Source: Eurosta solidaginis
Taxonomy: Eukaryota > Arthropoda > Insecta > Diptera > Tephritidae
Reading direction: 5' to 3'
Assembly (NCBI RefSeq): GCF_040869045.1
Contig: NC_090319.1
Span: 286,475,693 to 286,539,692, forward strand
DNA length: 64,000 bases
Shown here: piece after piece, positions 11,630 through 21,880 of the stretch
How the letters are laid out: each line of letters begins with the position of its first letter
Position numbering within the stretch: the first letter of the stretch is position 1
Program-made: the position numbers and the translations under genes
The notes under the pieces: model-generated
Told to the model about the DNA's origin: nothing
Seen by the model: only the letters and a program-made list of their open reading frames with translations
Databases searched by the model: none

Positions 11630-12189
11630 TAGTGAGCATAACAATTTTCCGCTCCATTCACTCAACGCTTTTATAGATTGGATGTTGACAGTTGGCTCAA
11701 CGTATCGTTTCAAAAGCACAATTTCTTTCACTCAGCTGATAACTGATTAGCTGAGCTAGCAATTGCGCTTTGAAATTCACCCATCGAAGCAAACGTTTGC
11801 CTGGGATTTCAATTAAAATTTCATACGAAAGCAGACCAAACACGAAAATAGTTCGTGAGAGGCCGTTGTCGCTTGTATCCATATGCATCATAGCTTATAC
11901 TTACACATCAATTTTTGTATGTAAACGAATAGATCAGACTAGCTGCGCTTGGTTGCTTTATACGTACTCATACTCAAATTGCTGCGGATATATTAGAGTA
12001 TCAAAAAAGTTACCTGATGCAGATCTCTGCCACAGAGAAAATTTGTTGGTTATGAATGTGGATTTTTTCTGATTTATTATTAGTATTATGAAGTGGGGTT
12101 TGTCTAAGGCTGGGGTACGCTCAGTCAATCCAGAGTCGAGTAGAGGTCCCACAAACCCCTACTGAATAAAAACACAATATTTAGGTGTT
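11630..12189. other. Unassigned sequence
   Basis: A minus-strand peptide near 11,700-11,780 (FKAQLLAQLISYQLSERN) mirrors the plus-strand one near 11,190. The word gcagatctctgccacagag near 12,020 is close to the inverse of 10,684-10,704. These suggest a decayed inverted pair around the SINE. Nothing else is identified. Confidence 0.35.
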
Positions 12190-12780
12190 TCGAACACACG
12201 GATGGAGGTATTAGGCGGGCAGCAGCTTTCCGTCGCAAGATGGTGAGGGACCGGGTGGCGGCTAACTGTCGTTGGAGCAGAGGAGGTTCGGCAGGATGGT
12301 TGAACGGTCGGGTAACGGACGTATTGGTACAGCGGTATGGAAGCAGCGGCGGAATAGAAGCACCGGCTTAACTGCGGTAGGATGACGGACGGCCAACGGT
12401 CGTCGTGGCACCGATGGGACGGAAGCAGCGGCTTAACGGCGGTAGGATAGCGGACGGCCAGCGGTCGCAGTAGCAGCAGCGGGAAGGAAGCAGCGGCGGC
12501 TTAACGGCGATAGGGTGGCGGACGGCCAACGGTCGTCGCAGCAGCGGCGGCTTAACGGCGGTAGGATGGCGAACGGCCAGTGGTTGGTGTTGCAGCGGCG
12601 GCACCAGCAAGGCGGGTTCGGTACCGCGGTAGTATGGCGGACGGCCAACGGTCGGCGTAGCACCGGCGTGATGTAAGCAGCGGCGGCACCAGAGGGGTGA
12701 CGATGCGATGACAGCGGCGGTGGTCTAAGGAGCGCGTGCCAGGGCCGGGGTGAGAGAGGAAGTAGGCTGGCAATGGGGTT
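12190..12780 (+). repeat. GC-rich tandem repeat, ~50-70-bp units
   Basis: The words taggatggcgga, cggacggccaacggtcg and agcagcggcgg recur at intervals of about 66, 66, 52 and 72 bp. The block is far more GC-rich than its surroundings. Overlapping open frames rich in Pro, Arg and Ala on the minus strand follow from composition and are not evidence of a gene. Confidence 0.7.
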
Positions 12781-13559
12781 TACCTAGACAGCGGCGGCTC
12801 GTTCCGGGTGGGGCCGGTTGACGGTATCGGCGGGATCGGTAGTCTTCGGCAGAATCGATAGTTGGCGGGGTCGGTTACCTGGGGAAGAGACTGCAAGGAT
12901 CGGGTTAGTTCTGGTTTCACCGCTGCACACCCCCGCCGCCCTACTTGCACACTAGTAGAAGGTGCGTAAGGGGGACGAAGTTGTACGAGCCGAGACACCA
13001 TGGGCGACCCTTGGGCGGAGAGGAAGTGCACCTTAACGGCATAGCGGTAGCCCCTTGTGTGCACTCATCAGCTCACGGCCGAAACCAGAGCTGTGGAGAG
13101 GGAGGTCGTGCGGTCGTACGGGCAGCGAGTCATTCCTTACCAGACGAAGACACCACTCGCGTCGTCTTGGTGCAGGAAGGGGTGACTCGCGCCACGGCCG
13201 CACCCTCTTCTCCCCAGCTAACTAGAGGGAGTGTTTCCTCCGATCCGGCCAGCCTACCAAAACCAGAGCTGAGGGGGAGGAGGGTTATTTGGTCATTAAG
13301 GCAGCGGCTGCTCAACACCGAGGTGGGCGACGGAGGGAAGGATAGTCCGAAGACACCACTCGCGTCGTCCAGCCCAGGTGAAGGGTGACTCGCGCCCCCA
13401 TCCGATCAGTCCGAGCTGCGGGGGAGGGGGTATTTGGTCATTGAGTAGGCGGGCCGCTCAACACCAGGGTGGGCGACGGAGGGAAGGATAGTCTGAAGAC
13501 ATCACTCGCGTCGTCCAGCCTTGGTGGAGGGTGACCCGCGCCATGACAGCGCTCCCTTC
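12781..13559 (+). repeat. GC-rich block with longer tandem units
   Basis: The phrase gaagacaccactcgcgtcgt appears at about 13,146 and 13,353 and, with one change, at 13,496. It is accompanied by gggtgactcgcgcc and gtgggcgacggagggaagga, giving units of roughly 205 and 145 bp. It could be the 5' untranslated region of a LINE or an orphan minisatellite. A 147-codon open frame (12,945-13,388) shows no motif. Confidence 0.55.
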
Positions 13560-13959
13560 CACTCACCTAGCTAGCCGGAGTGGAAATTTTTTCCCCGCTG
13601 GCTCACCTGCGAGAACTGAATTGCAAAAATGCAAATTCGCTGTTTATACGGGTGGTGCCGCAAACTGGTATTTGTCGGCTCTGGCTCCATTGAGTGATTG
13701 TATTGTAAAAAGTGTGTTCAGTAGGGCCCTTTTTAGTCTCTGCAGGTATTTTTTTAAGTATACGGGTCCAGAAAGCATTTGAGTAACGTAATAATTTACC
13801 TCAACAAAGCTTCTGGTGCTTCATGCTTCAACATCTGTGAATAGTGTTGTTGTACATTTGCCTCGTTGTTCATTTTCCCATCGCTTTTGCCATATCCCAA
13901 ACTTTACTTGCCTGCTCTCTTTTCTAACGACTTTCTTGCGCTCTTGATCCGTCTGCTTT
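13560..13959. other. Unassigned transition region
   Basis: GC content falls back to background after about 13,600. No motif or repeat match is seen before the LINE fragment. Confidence 0.4.
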
Positions 13960-14610
13960 TTTCTTTCCCATGCTCTAGCCGTTAATATGTCGATGGGAGC
14001 TGTTCCGGTATTTACTTCGACGTCTGGTCCTGAAACAGCCTGCTGTAAGCGCAGGCTACTCTTAGAGCTGCTTCACGCTGCACGTCTGTTAGAAGCTTGC
14101 AACTATTTTTCTTTCGAAGTGTATCTGCGCACCGTACAGTAACGTGAATAGGTCGATATCCATCAGCAGCTTCCTTTTGCTTTCTCTTGATCGTCCAATG
14201 TTTTCCATCAACCTACTTAGCAGCGATACCTTGTTAGATGGCTTCTCAGCCGAGCGTTAAATTTGAGCCCAATATTTTCGTCGGGAGTCTATCCTTACTC
14301 CTAAATAGTTTATTGTTATTATATTCCCATTATTGATGTTATATTCCCTCTGTTTTTTTCCACTTCCAACTGGAGTCTACGAAATTAGCCACTACTTTGT
14401 GCGTATCATGTTAAGATTGAGCTTTATGTGTGCTTTTTCTGTATTTTCTGACTGCGGCAATGTCGTCTGCATAGCCAGCATAGAACGGAAGGGCACCGGA
14501 ATTAGACTGCCCGATTTGATATTGGTTTGCGGCAATGCACCTTGCCATTCGAGACTTCAGCTGTTGATTGCTGGTAACCACCTACTATTTTGCGCTTAGG
14601 GACCATTGAA
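13960..14610 (-). pseudogene. LINE reverse transcriptase fragment with intact YADD
   Basis: Minus-strand translation reads GYADDIAAV with the YADD motif at 14,462-14,473. After several frame changes it gives ALRVACAYSRLFQ-like and LPSTY-like pieces, matching the segment that follows the catalytic core in Jockey/R1/I-type LINEs (RVCSAYRTxS...AGxxPIxxLA). Stops and shifts occur throughout. The fragment carries the palm motif and connection region but neither the finger region nor the endonuclease. Direction is opposite to the retroposon at 14,966, which is also on the minus strand but separate. Confidence 0.65.
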
Positions 14611-14955
14611 AATGTTTGCGAAAAAAAAAGCTATATAAAAACTAGTATGATTTTCCAGCCACGTAGGGATCAGGGATTGTAGAAAAGTAACTCCACTACT
14701 TAGAGGAAATTATTCAACAAGCAAATTTTAAAAAATGTGGAGTTTCCCTGCTTTTGAATTACGTGTCTTATGTTAATAGGCGCTATTAGTACGATTCTTC
14801 GATATTATAACGCTAGAAGCAATGTTTTGGGTATAATCCAGGCTAGATGTGGAGCTTGAACACTTTGCTCGAGCTCTCACCATTTTTACAGGCTTCCTTA
14901 CGAAATAATATTCGCTGGTCTCTTTATATAATAGCAATATTTCTCACATTCACTA
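14611..14955. other. Unassigned sequence
   Basis: AT-rich, with no repeat match or coding signal. Confidence 0.4.
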
Positions 14956-15406
14956 TGTCTTTATCATTGTTGTTGTTGTTGTTGTTGTTGTAGCGATAAA
15001 AACACATCCCGAAGGTTTTGGGGAGCATTATCATTGTTGATGGTCCTTTTCCGGTTATATGTAGATCCGGTACGTTCTGATGACAAGCGCCAATAAGATA
15101 CAAGCCAGATCATCTCGAGAGCGATTTAATATGACCAGACTGAACCTTCTAGGCCATCACGCCCCTACCTCCTATTTCCATAAAGAACTTGGGTTCGCCA
15201 GAACCGCTGCTGCTAAAGAAACAGGATTCGCCACGGGTATGGGAAACAATTGGGTTGGAAAAGCTATAAGTTGTCCTGGCAGTCCCTCGAAAAGGTTGCC
15301 CTACAAAACCCTTTAATCATTTGGGTATTTTAGTCGCCTCTTACTACAGACATACCGGCTGCAGGTATATTCTAAGCCCTCTAGCCCCCTGGGGGCTGTC
15401 TTTATC
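14956..15406 (-). mobile_element. 431-bp retroposon with (CAA)n tail and 10-bp duplication
   Basis: The insert (14,966-15,396) is flanked by perfect 10-bp repeats tgtctttatc (14,956-14,965 and 15,397-15,406). On the minus strand it starts gcccccagggggctagaggg and ends in (CAA)n. This sequence type (with gtaagaggcgactaaaatac) is one I associate with short dispersed retroposons of flies. It has no reverse transcriptase and presumably depended on a LINE. The open frame on the plus strand is incidental. Confidence 0.75.
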
Positions 15407-15749
15407 CTAACAAGTGCTTTCAATTCTGCCATTAACAATGGAATCAAGTAGAGAACAGACCTTACTTGTTTTTCAAAAAAAAAAAAAAATCAGTTAGGCT
15501 CCATTTTTGTGGAGAAGAAAAAAGCACTAAACTTAAAACTTGGTTTCCTCGAGAGCGGTGCCGTTGTATAGCGGTCGTTACATAGCGGTAGAATACGGTG
15601 TCAAAAATTTTTGAATGTAAAAGTAATTATATGGAAAATAAGAAAACAGTGGAGCTCACAGTAACGTAATATAGCGGCAGGGAAATAAATAATATGGCCC
15701 AAATAATTTCAAAACAACAACTTATCTGGGCTTTTAATTTCCTTTCCGG
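15407..15749. other. Unassigned sequence with poly-A run
   Basis: An A-rich run lies at 15,475-15,489. Otherwise no feature is seen. The words gtatagcggtcgttacatagcgg and taatatagcggcagg hint at a short degenerate repeat at 15,565-15,680. Confidence 0.35.
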
Positions 15750-15990
15750 CGGCCGCCGTGCTGTGATGGTAGTGTGATCCACCCACCACACCGAATATCC
15801 TGGGTTCTCGCCCCGGGCGAAGCAGGATCAAAATTTTATAAACAAGGTTTTTCAATTAGAAGAAAATTTTTCTTAGCGGGATCGCCACTCGGCAGTGCTC
15901 GGCAAGCACTCCTAGTGTATTTCTGCGATGAAAAGCTCTCAGTGAAAACTCATCTGTCTTGCAGATGCCGTTCGGAGCAACCGGAGATGC
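15750..15990 (+). mobile_element. SINE copy, 3'-truncated
   Basis: The head gccgccgtgctgtgatggta and the B-box-like word gggttctcgcccc are followed by the body to gatgccgttcggag. Then a short local duplication of gagatgccgttc occurs and the family match stops. Confidence 0.7.
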
Positions 15991-16966
15991 CGTTCCGAGG
16001 GAACCAAACCTTTAGTTTTCACATTCGCTAAATATGCATCTCCCTCTCGCATATAAAGTAACAGAATTGATACTATTATTGGACATTCTGTTAGCCACTC
16101 ATAATTAGGAGTGTAGTTTAATAGTAGTTTGTGCTTAAATTTCTGCTAAACTAACATCCCAGCAGCATATGGAATGGCTGAATAAGAATTTCATCGAGTG
16201 CTTAGCAAACTTGGCTCTGCGGAAATCGAAAATATTCTACACTACATCAGAAGGTCAAATTGGTTCAAATTCCTACACATCTAAAGGAGGAAGGGCTATA
16301 GCCCACACAGTTGTATCACTATGGGCCAAGCGGCCAAAGTGTGTCCCTCACATTTCTGGGGGACAGCAGACAACAGCTTGATGCAGATCTCCTTCCCGGG
16401 CAGGGGGACTAGGCAATTAAAGGACTTCTCCTCTGTACATATACTGAATATTTGCATATAATATAGAATATAATTATAGTGAAGTCACATAGACTAGAGA
16501 CAATACCCTTCATGCATGTCCCTCTAATGCACATTGAACGGGGGGAAGTACTTCAACTACAACAAAACTAACACCTACCACATAAATAAGTATATACAAC
16601 TTTTTCACAAAACTTGAAAGTGTTTGGTGCAAGGGATAGTAAAAGTCATGTTAAATTCGTCAAGTACTTTTCTACCTGATTTAGCACATTTTCTAATTAA
16701 ATATTTGGATTTAGCACATTTGCATAGCACTTCATAATAACACGTCAGAATAATATTTCTGCAATTTTTTTCTTCTTTTAAGATTTTTTAATTTACTGCA
16801 TTAAAATTTGCATTCTTTTCTTTAACTTGTTTCCCATGAACTACGTTCGTCTGAGTATCCCATAATTTTAAGTATCTTCGAAAATCAGAAATACTTGAAA
16901 AATATAGAAATTCTCTTCAAATATTTAAAATTCGATAAATTAATAATATAACTCTTTACGCAAGTA
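15991..16966. other. Unassigned AT-rich sequence
   Basis: A 70-codon open frame (16,169-16,381) shows no recognisable motif. The rest is AT-rich with no repeat match found by eye. Confidence 0.4.
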
Positions 16967-18174
16967 CACTGAAAGAAAAAGGCTGGTAAAATCAACCGAA
17001 ATACGGGTAAATTCAACCGAAATTTTTGTCAATTTTTATCCATCGCAACAAGATGTTGAATTAACTGCGCACAAATCGTTGATTCGTAATTGACCGTTTT
17101 AGTAGTCAAATAAACAAAAAAAGTTGTTTCATTATACTTTACCCATAGTTTTGTTAAATTAACAATTATTACTGTCGCTGTAAGAATACCAATCAAAACT
17201 GTTAATATGAAATAACTGCCAATTCTTTCAGTTGCAGCTCATTCTCAATTTCTTCTTTCGCATGTAAAGTTGCCAGACTTGATTGTTTCGAACAAAACTG
17301 GTAGTATAAATGTTTGACATAACATTTTAAACAGAGAACTTGTAAGTTATAGAAAAGTAGAAAATCAAATCGCGGTAAGGTAATTCACCACTGGAGTAAC
17401 TTTACATGTAATTCAGCAAGTTTAATTCTCGTAACACTTTATTTTGAAACGACTCCAAAACAACTCAAAGTTTTATGCTGTCGGAAACATCAACATTAAA
17501 AAAGGATGTTTTTTATTATCTTATTAGATTCGTTCGCGTGAGTGAAAATGCGTAAAAACTTAAACAAAATGCTACTAACTTTGGAAAAATCCTGTGCGCT
17601 CAAACAAAATTTTGCAACAAGAGGGCGCAATTTTGCATTTCGCTTGGAGGAGAAGTTGCAAAATTGTACCCGATAAATAGGTGCCCCGGTATCGCATAAA
17701 GTTTGCAGTGTTATGCACAGCAAATTCAAAAAAGGGTTATTTCGTTTTGTATTGATAACTGAAAAACTAGTTTTTTTGTTGTTTTCCTAATTTGTGTGTT
17801 TTTTCGATTTGGTGGTTTTCTTATTTTGGTTTTGTTTAACAAGTGGCACCATCGTCATCAGTACAAAGTAGAGAGCGCAGTGAGCGTAAGATTCTCTTTG
17901 AAATTAGCTCATGCATGTTTTTCGCTGTTGAAATGACCAGTGAGATCAGAACACAGAAAATCAGTTAGATTGATTAGGAATTTGTCAATTTTACAGAATT
18001 TTGTTAACTTGAGAGCGAAATTTCTCTTCTGTTGAAATCACTAAACTAATTTGTTCGCTTGCCAAAGAACTCGGTCGAATTAACCATAATTGGTCCATTT
18101 TAACCGAATCTCCGTTACGTCAAGACCAAAATAACCGATATGTTGATTTTACTAGCACCATTTCTTTCAGTGTA
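16965..18174. mobile_element. Non-autonomous DNA transposon with CACTGAAAGAAA termini
   Basis: The left end is CACTGAAAGAAA...GCTGGTAAAATCAAC from 16,967. The right end is its inverse, ending CAGTG at 18,172, with the inner part (ttgattttactagcacc) also matching. The flanking dinucleotide TA occurs on both sides, consistent with a Tc1/mariner-like TA duplication but too short to prove. Length is 1,206 bp with no transposase frame. It could also belong to another cut-and-paste superfamily. Confidence 0.65.
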
Positions 18175-18379
18175 GTTTGTGTAATTCGACTCTCACATTA
18201 CTACTTATTTATATGCATTATGCTAGGAATGTAAAATTTTTAGTCTGTGATTTCGGCGTTATCCGTCCCAGTTGTGATGCTCATTGCTTGGTTGGATTTT
18301 TTTTTAACAATATTGTGAAAAAAGAAGTGTGTGGTTTATTCTTCTTTCAGCTATCGCTCAACGTAGACTAACCATTGCT
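18175..18379. other. Unassigned spacer
   Basis: No motif is seen between the TIR element and the family A fragment. Confidence 0.35.
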
Positions 18380-18560
18380 TAAAAAAGGCGGTGCCACTCC
18401 CATTTCCAAAGTTTTATGTTATAAATACACCTTAGAAGCAAAAAAACATTAATATAAAGTAATTTTTCTCAAAGATAGCCTGTATTCGTCGACGGTCCTT
18501 TAAAATCTCTTTTATATTAAAGTGGGCATCGTCATTGTCCAGTTTCGGCGATTTTAAGAC
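18380..18560 (-). mobile_element. Family A fragment
   Basis: Words such as gcggtgccactcccatttcc and ttatattaaagtgggcatcg match 61,440-61,700 in the same order, including the internal 'ataaatacaccttag' region. Neither terminus is present. Confidence 0.55.
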
Positions 18561-18954
18561 AACAATCATTTGCTTGTTCATTGCTTTGTTACAAATAAAC
18601 TTTGGTAGTAAGAAGGTTGAGATAAAAATGAGTATAAAAGAAAGTATAAAAAGAAGAGAAAATAAATGAATGGAACGGATTGAAATAGAAATAAAAGTAA
18701 AAGAAAAAAGGGAGGGTTGAGGAAGAGAAATGTTAGAAGTCATACCCAAAGCAGGAACCGAAGGCAAAACCGGACGGCGTGGTATCAATTGGTTTTCGAA
18801 GTGCTAGAGGTTTGTTATGGATAAATTTAGCGACGATTTATGGGTGTGGTACATAACTGCAAGCCATTCTGCACATCCCGCCTGCAGATATAATGGCCAA
18901 AATAAAATGCGATAGCCACAGCAACAAAGCTCAAGGCCTCGAGACAACATAAAT
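18561..18954. other. Unassigned sequence with purine-rich run
   Basis: A purine-rich degenerate run (aaagaaagtataaaaagaag) lies at 18,630-18,730. Nothing else is recognised. Confidence 0.35.
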
Positions 18955-19876
18955 ACAAGCCCCATGGTCATAGCAATATAGCGCCATCTTATATCGGGCA
19001 AACGGAATGTATGGTCCCCTGCTTGAATTTCGAAAGAGATCTTAGGGCCACAATTGAGCCGAAAGGTTGTCAGAACATACTATACACGCGTAAACCGATG
19101 GTTCCAAATTATCGGAGGGGATAGAGTCTGCTGTTGACTGTGTCGATTCAGGAATATGCAGATTCTAAAGGCTGTCGGATTACTGCATCTTTTCTCAGGC
19201 GAAGTTTATAGCCATGAAGAAAGTAGCAGAAATTCTGGAGGAAGCGTACTTAAGCTGCAGTCGTGTCAATATATATATTGATAGCCAGGCGGCGATTAAG
19301 CAATAAACTCACAAAGCTCTTCATCGTGAAGTGTCCAAAAAGGCATAGAAGCATTGGAAAAACTTCGCTCAGACCGGAAAACACATCACTTGGCAAAGGA
19401 GGGTGCAACACCCGCTGAATCGATGACGATAGACGTCCCAATCCATTTGGGAGAAGATCACAAAGTAGTTCATATCTCTGAAGATAAAAGACTTAAGGCT
19501 CACGATGGGCATACTAACTGGATATGACTTCTGGCGTCACATACTTATAAGTTAGGCCTCGTCAGTGATTACAGGGTTAGAATGTGCGAGCTGCAGGAAC
19601 AAATGGTTGAGCATGTTCTGTGTTCGTGTCTTGCATTTGCCAGATCATAGCTCCAACTATTAGGGACGGTAGAGTTGCCAGGTCTCGAGGCGGCAATTAA
19701 GCTAGGCCCTAGAAAGCTTCTTGTATTTCCCAAGAGGATGAACTTATTCTATAACATAAGTAAAGCACCTGATTGGGGTTATTACATTTGGTCGTCAAAC
19801 AATTTCTGGTAGCACTATGGGCACATTCAGTTTATGTGAGGTCCTATTGGCCGGCCAGTTCAACGTTACCTAACCG
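18955..19876 (+). pseudogene. LINE 3' fragment: RNase H and terminal zinc-finger region
   Basis: Broken frames read HGHSNI (a motif before the RNase H domain), then TDGSK near 19,090, then NIYIDSQAAIK near 19,270. The DGSK and DSQAA motifs belong to the RNase H domain of I-type LINEs. The next part matches the cysteine-rich tail seen intact at 35,154-35,480, but here the second cysteine pair is altered and stops interrupt it. It ends with gtgaggtcctattggccggc, as the copies at 35,550 and 54,310 do. The element is 5'-truncated and dead. Confidence 0.7.
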
Positions 19877-19884
19877 TGACAAAG

Positions 19885-20520
19885 AGAAGTTGTCGATTTG
19901 TTATAGAAATATTAAGTTGTCTATTTGTTATTGAAATATCAAATGGTAATCAATGATTTACGATTTTTCGTCGACAATTTTTTCGTTTTTTTATATATGT
20001 TTTCGGAAAGTTAACGATTATTTTTTAAAAAGTTATCGTAATGCTATCAAAAAGTTATCGATATGATATTTAAAAGTTATATTTGTTATCGAAAAGTTAT
20101 CTGTTTGTTACTGAGAGGTTATAGATTTATTATCAAAAAGTTACCAAATAATTCTCGACTGCTTATCGGTGTGTTACCAATTTCTTATCGACGACTCATT
20201 GGTTTGTTGTCATTAAAAATTCAATATAAAATTGGTAAAATATCTATCAACCAATAATAAACCAATAAGAAGGCGATGTCTGGGCGATAACAAGTCGATA
20301 AAAAGCCTAGACGGTAATAATTTGCTATCGGTAATATATCGATAGTAAGAATACTGCTCGGTATCTGTTGTTATCGATAAGAATCCAACGTGACTTATCT
20401 TAATAAGCCCAAAATTATTTGATTTTAGTAAATTTACATTTTTACGAGTGAAGTTATATAACTTCCCTTTAACTTTTGTTTTGACTTAAGCTTTAATCAA
20501 AGAGGCCTTAATATAAAAAA
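19885..20520 (-). repeat. Family C repeat, second copy (ATCGATAA-rich)
   Basis: A dense, degenerate series of gttatcgat / ttatcg words runs from 19,890 to 20,380. It is followed by aataagcccaaaattatttg, the inverse of the block flanking the first copy near 1,735, and by a shared tail (acttttgttttgacttaagc). This defines the same dispersed family in opposite orientation. No coding content. Confidence 0.6.
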
Positions 20521-21199
20521 CTCATAGATTATGTAACATTTCTTGATAATTAGTTAGGAATAATTGATCAGATAACCTGGAGTAAATAGAGAGAAAATTG
20601 ATGAACTGCGTCTTGTTATCGATATCCGTTTAAGGTAATAATCACTCATTATGAGAATTCATTAAATATTTTGGTTTAGTACATCGGATTGATCTCGAAT
20701 CCAGAGTAGACAGATATTATGACTTGGTTGGGTGGAGGGCCGTTTGAACTTATTTCATTTCATTTTCATTTCCCACTTGGTATATAACAATGATACAAGT
20801 ATAAAATGTTGGAAATTCTGGTAAGGATTATGTATTTTCATACGCAAAAAGCAATAAGCTTCATCCCAATGAGTTTTTTTCGTCTTAGAACCTGAATTGT
20901 TCAACTACATTTATGACGATAATGCATTCCTGGTCGCACTACCTCGATTTTCATATCACGACAGAGACAGCGCTAAGCATGCATAGAATTAATCTTTGAT
21001 GTCACTGTTTTTCTCCTCAGTCAGGGTTTGGACGAATACAAATTAAGCACAGTGGTAAAGTATAGATTCACGCCAATTTCAACATCATTTTATTCCATTC
21101 CTTTATATTCTCAATGTAGTATACCTTGAAAGAGCCAGAGATGCCAGCTATAGCATATCTCATTCACGGGTCGAATAAACTTCTCCAGAATGACTTCAT
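20521..21199. other. Unassigned AT-rich sequence
   Basis: No repeat match or coding signal is found. Confidence 0.4.
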
Positions 21200-21545
21200 A
21201 TCACAGCCTGAAAAATCACCCGAATGCAGCGGTCAGCTGTAATGCCCATATCAGGGGCACATCTCTGGGCATTCACAATGGCTCTGGAAGTTATGCTCAA
21301 CATCCTGCACATACAGTTGTGTGTTAAGCTCCAAGCTAGTTGTAGTGCGGTTATTCTGAATGCTGTCCTACCAGAGACATCGGATATAGCTATGTTAGCA
21401 TTGTGAGGACCATAACGGAAAACTTAAGTCAAATAAATAATGCTGCTTTCACCCTCTCTTTAGAGAACATGCCGTCTATCCCAGAGCGGCTTTCTTGTTT
21501 AAACCCTGAGTTCACGGCCTTCTTCTCAGATGGCTCCGTGACTTA
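21200..21545 (+). pseudogene. LINE fragment upstream of and into RNase H
   Basis: The frame from 21,224 reads ALEVMLNILHIQL and ASCSAVILNAVLPE, matching the 'ALEVMLNILPL' linker between reverse transcriptase and RNase H of I-type LINEs. A later piece reads FFSDGSV near 21,520, the start of RNase H. Stops separate the pieces. It lies 1.3 kb beyond the RNase H/tail fragment at 18,955-19,876, in reversed order, so the two are separate or rearranged copies. Confidence 0.6.
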
Positions 21546-21632
21546 ATGGCAAGTTACTCTGACACTCAAAACTAACCGCCTTAAGAGGCAGAAACACTAA
21601 TCCCCGAATAAACTAACATCAAAAATTAAAAA

Positions 21633-21880
21633 AAAAAATGTTTCAATTAGAAAAAAGTTTTTCTAGGAGGGGTCGATTTTGGGCAGCGATTTTGCAAACA
21701 CTTCGAACTTCTCGGTGAAAATTTATCTGCCTTGAGAAGATGCCGCTTGGAGTCGGCATAAAACATATAGGGCCCGTCCCGCCAATTTGCAGTAAATATT
21801 AAAGAGTACACGACGCTAATTGGAAGAGAAGCTCGGTCTAAAATCTCTTCGGAGGTTTTCGCGCCTTGCGTTTATTAATT
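21633..21880 (+). mobile_element. SINE copy, 5'-truncated
   Basis: The body words gtttcaattagaaaaaagtt, ggcataaaacatatagggcc, gaagagaagctcgg and ggaggttttcgcgcc are present. The tRNA-like head is missing. Confidence 0.7.

Noticed and set aside
12368..13388. Several Pro/Arg/Ala-rich frames on both strands
   Set aside because: They follow from GC-rich tandem repeats with few stop codons. No domain or start context supports them.
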